The notes under the pieces are model-generated. The model saw only the letters and a program-made list of their open reading frames with translations. It was not told the DNA's origin and did not search any database. This document shows positions 63,298-64,000 of a stretch of DNA of 64,000 nt, piece after piece. Made by a program: the position numbers and the translations under genes. Position 1 is the stretch's first letter; each line of letters begins with the position of its first letter. The stretch comes from Marinobacterium jannaschii DSM 6295 (GTDB lineage Bacteria; Pseudomonadota; Gammaproteobacteria; Pseudomonadales; Balneatricaceae), in NCBI RefSeq assembly GCF_000620085.1, contig NZ_JHVJ01000019.1, positions 88,584-152,583 on the forward strand. Direction: 5' to 3'.

Positions 63298-63948
63298 CGC
63301 AGCCGCTTCGAGTTTTTTGAATATACCGTAATAGCACTCTAGCTCCTCTTCAAACTTTACTACTGAGCTTCTTTTTTTGCTCACGTATAGCATCAACTTG
63401 TTTCCTTGGCATGTCATGGACAGCCCGTCTACTTCAAGCAGAGCTTCTGAACCTCCATTTTTCAGTAGCCTTTTTGCTTTACTCGTCTCGCCTGCCTGAA
63501 CTCGATACTTTGGATCAAAAACCTGATCTCTTATTTCTATATCTAATGCTTCTGGAATATTTTCTACGAGGATTAGTGGCGCTTTTTTTCTATAGGTGCA
63601 GTCTATGAAAGGAAAGGTTTTGTTAGATTCAAAAACAAAAACTGTCTGATTTTCTCTGTGCGTATTGTTTTGGGCATCTACCCAGTATGAAAAGCAAAAC
63701 ACGGAACATTTTGTTTTCCTGTACTCTCCTGACAAAATATTCAGATATTGCTTGGTTGCGTTAACATCGAAAAGACTAGATTGAGGTGGATCTAGCACTT
63801 CAAGTGACGAACATTTTTCAAAGTTGAAACCTAGTGTATGAGCAACTTTTTGTAGTCGCCTCCTTCGCAAAATTTCGAAGGCTATCCATAGCCCCCACGA
63901 AGCAATGGCAATTACGAGGAGTAGTATAATTTCGGAGTAACTTTCCAT
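63292..63948 (-). CDS. Membrane-anchored hypothetical protein
   Basis: A 218-residue protein with one N-terminal membrane helix (about 6-27, IILLLVIAIASWGLWIAFEI), a basic stretch, then a soluble alpha/beta domain with no family I can name (SVFCFSYWVDAQNN and QTVFVFESNKTFPFIDC). AT-rich. Its start lies 15 bases from repeat A copy 3 and its stop overlaps the attC-like site, so it has cassette-like boundaries. Confidence 0.75.
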   Translation of the reverse strand: MESYSEIILLLVIAIASWGLWIAFEILRRRRLQKVAHTLGFNFEKCSSLEVLDPPQSSLFDVNATKQYLNILSGEYRKTKCSVFCFSYWVDAQNNTHRENQTVFVFESNKTFPFIDCTYRKKAPLILVENIPEALDIEIRDQVFDPKYRVQAGETSKAKRLLKNGGSEALLEVDGLSMTCQGNKLMLYVSKKRSSVVKFEEELECYYGIFKKLEAAAP

Positions 63949-63963
63949 GTCTAGAGTGCCCCT

Positions 63964-64000
63964 AACGAGGCTGTCGGATTAGAGATTTAGCACCGTAAAT
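63964..64000. repeat. Repeat A, copy 3 (cut by window end)
   Basis: AACGAGGCTGTCGGATTAGA and continuing to the edge. It matches the first 35 bases of copies 1 and 2, again just upstream of a minus-strand gene start. Confidence 0.75.

Overview
The window looks like a chromosomal segment of a marine-type gammaproteobacterium (Oceanospirillales/Pseudomonadales-like). This is inferred from gene content and arrangement: fpr divergent from a FinR-type LysR gene, a PycR-type LysR gene divergent from two-subunit pyruvate carboxylase, ohrR-ohr, an SOS-boxed yebG, a YeeN-type YebC protein, RhlE, and several chemoreceptors and diguanylate cyclases. Most of the window is moderately GC-rich with dense genes. 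Two AT-rich stretches (about 21.7-22.7 kb and 59.3-64 kb) look acquired. I saw no rRNA, tRNA or CRISPR.

Layout. 0-11.5 kb: a truncated PAS chemoreceptor, two full chemoreceptors, an RluA-type pseudouridine synthase, a cNMP/CBS/DUF294 protein paired with a 3'-5' exonuclease, YeeN, and a GGDEF protein with a PilJ/NarX-like sensor. 11.6-21.6 kb: finR/fpr, a subtilase lipoprotein with an Asp in the oxyanion position, a TRIC-type channel, a RoxA-like di-heme cytochrome lipoprotein, yebG with a LexA box, ohr/ohrR with two matching operators, and a secreted glycine/asparagine-rich protein. 22-25.7 kb: small accessory genes, including an orphan TRAP binding protein.

26-36.6 kb is the most interesting part: about 10.6 kb of co-directional minus-strand genes, many overlapping at ATGA or TGATG. 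In order of transcription they are a PqqD-like protein, an ATP-grasp enzyme, a 37-residue ORF, a frameshifted TPR mini-protein, a 52-residue lipoprotein, a fibre-like secreted protein, two small secreted proteins, a CsgG-type outer-membrane lipoprotein, an ECF sigma factor, a membrane anti-sigma factor, two subtilases and a lipoprotein. Two matching ECF-type promoter candidates (GGAACA-N17-CCC(G)TTC) lie before the PqqD-like gene and the csgG-like gene. The anti-sigma factor ends in a domain resembling a subtilase propeptide. My inference is a sigma-controlled surface-fibre/secretion system whose anti-sigma factor may sense its own proteases. The fibre-like protein has a second relative at 21 kb.

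37-59.3 kb is mostly housekeeping: a 7TM diguanylate cyclase, a VWA-kinase-regulator operon, RhlE, a hydratase, FumC, PycR/PycA/PycB with a beta-carbonic anhydrase (bicarbonate supply next to a bicarbonate-using enzyme), small oxidoreductase and stress genes, a second short Rho-like ATPase without the N-terminal RNA-binding domain, another pseudouridine synthase, and a LysR/FAD-monooxygenase pair. 59.3-64 kb resembles a gene-cassette or repeat-built island: small, mostly minus-strand genes separated by two repeat families, an attC-like site and an internally deleted IS1182-type transposase.
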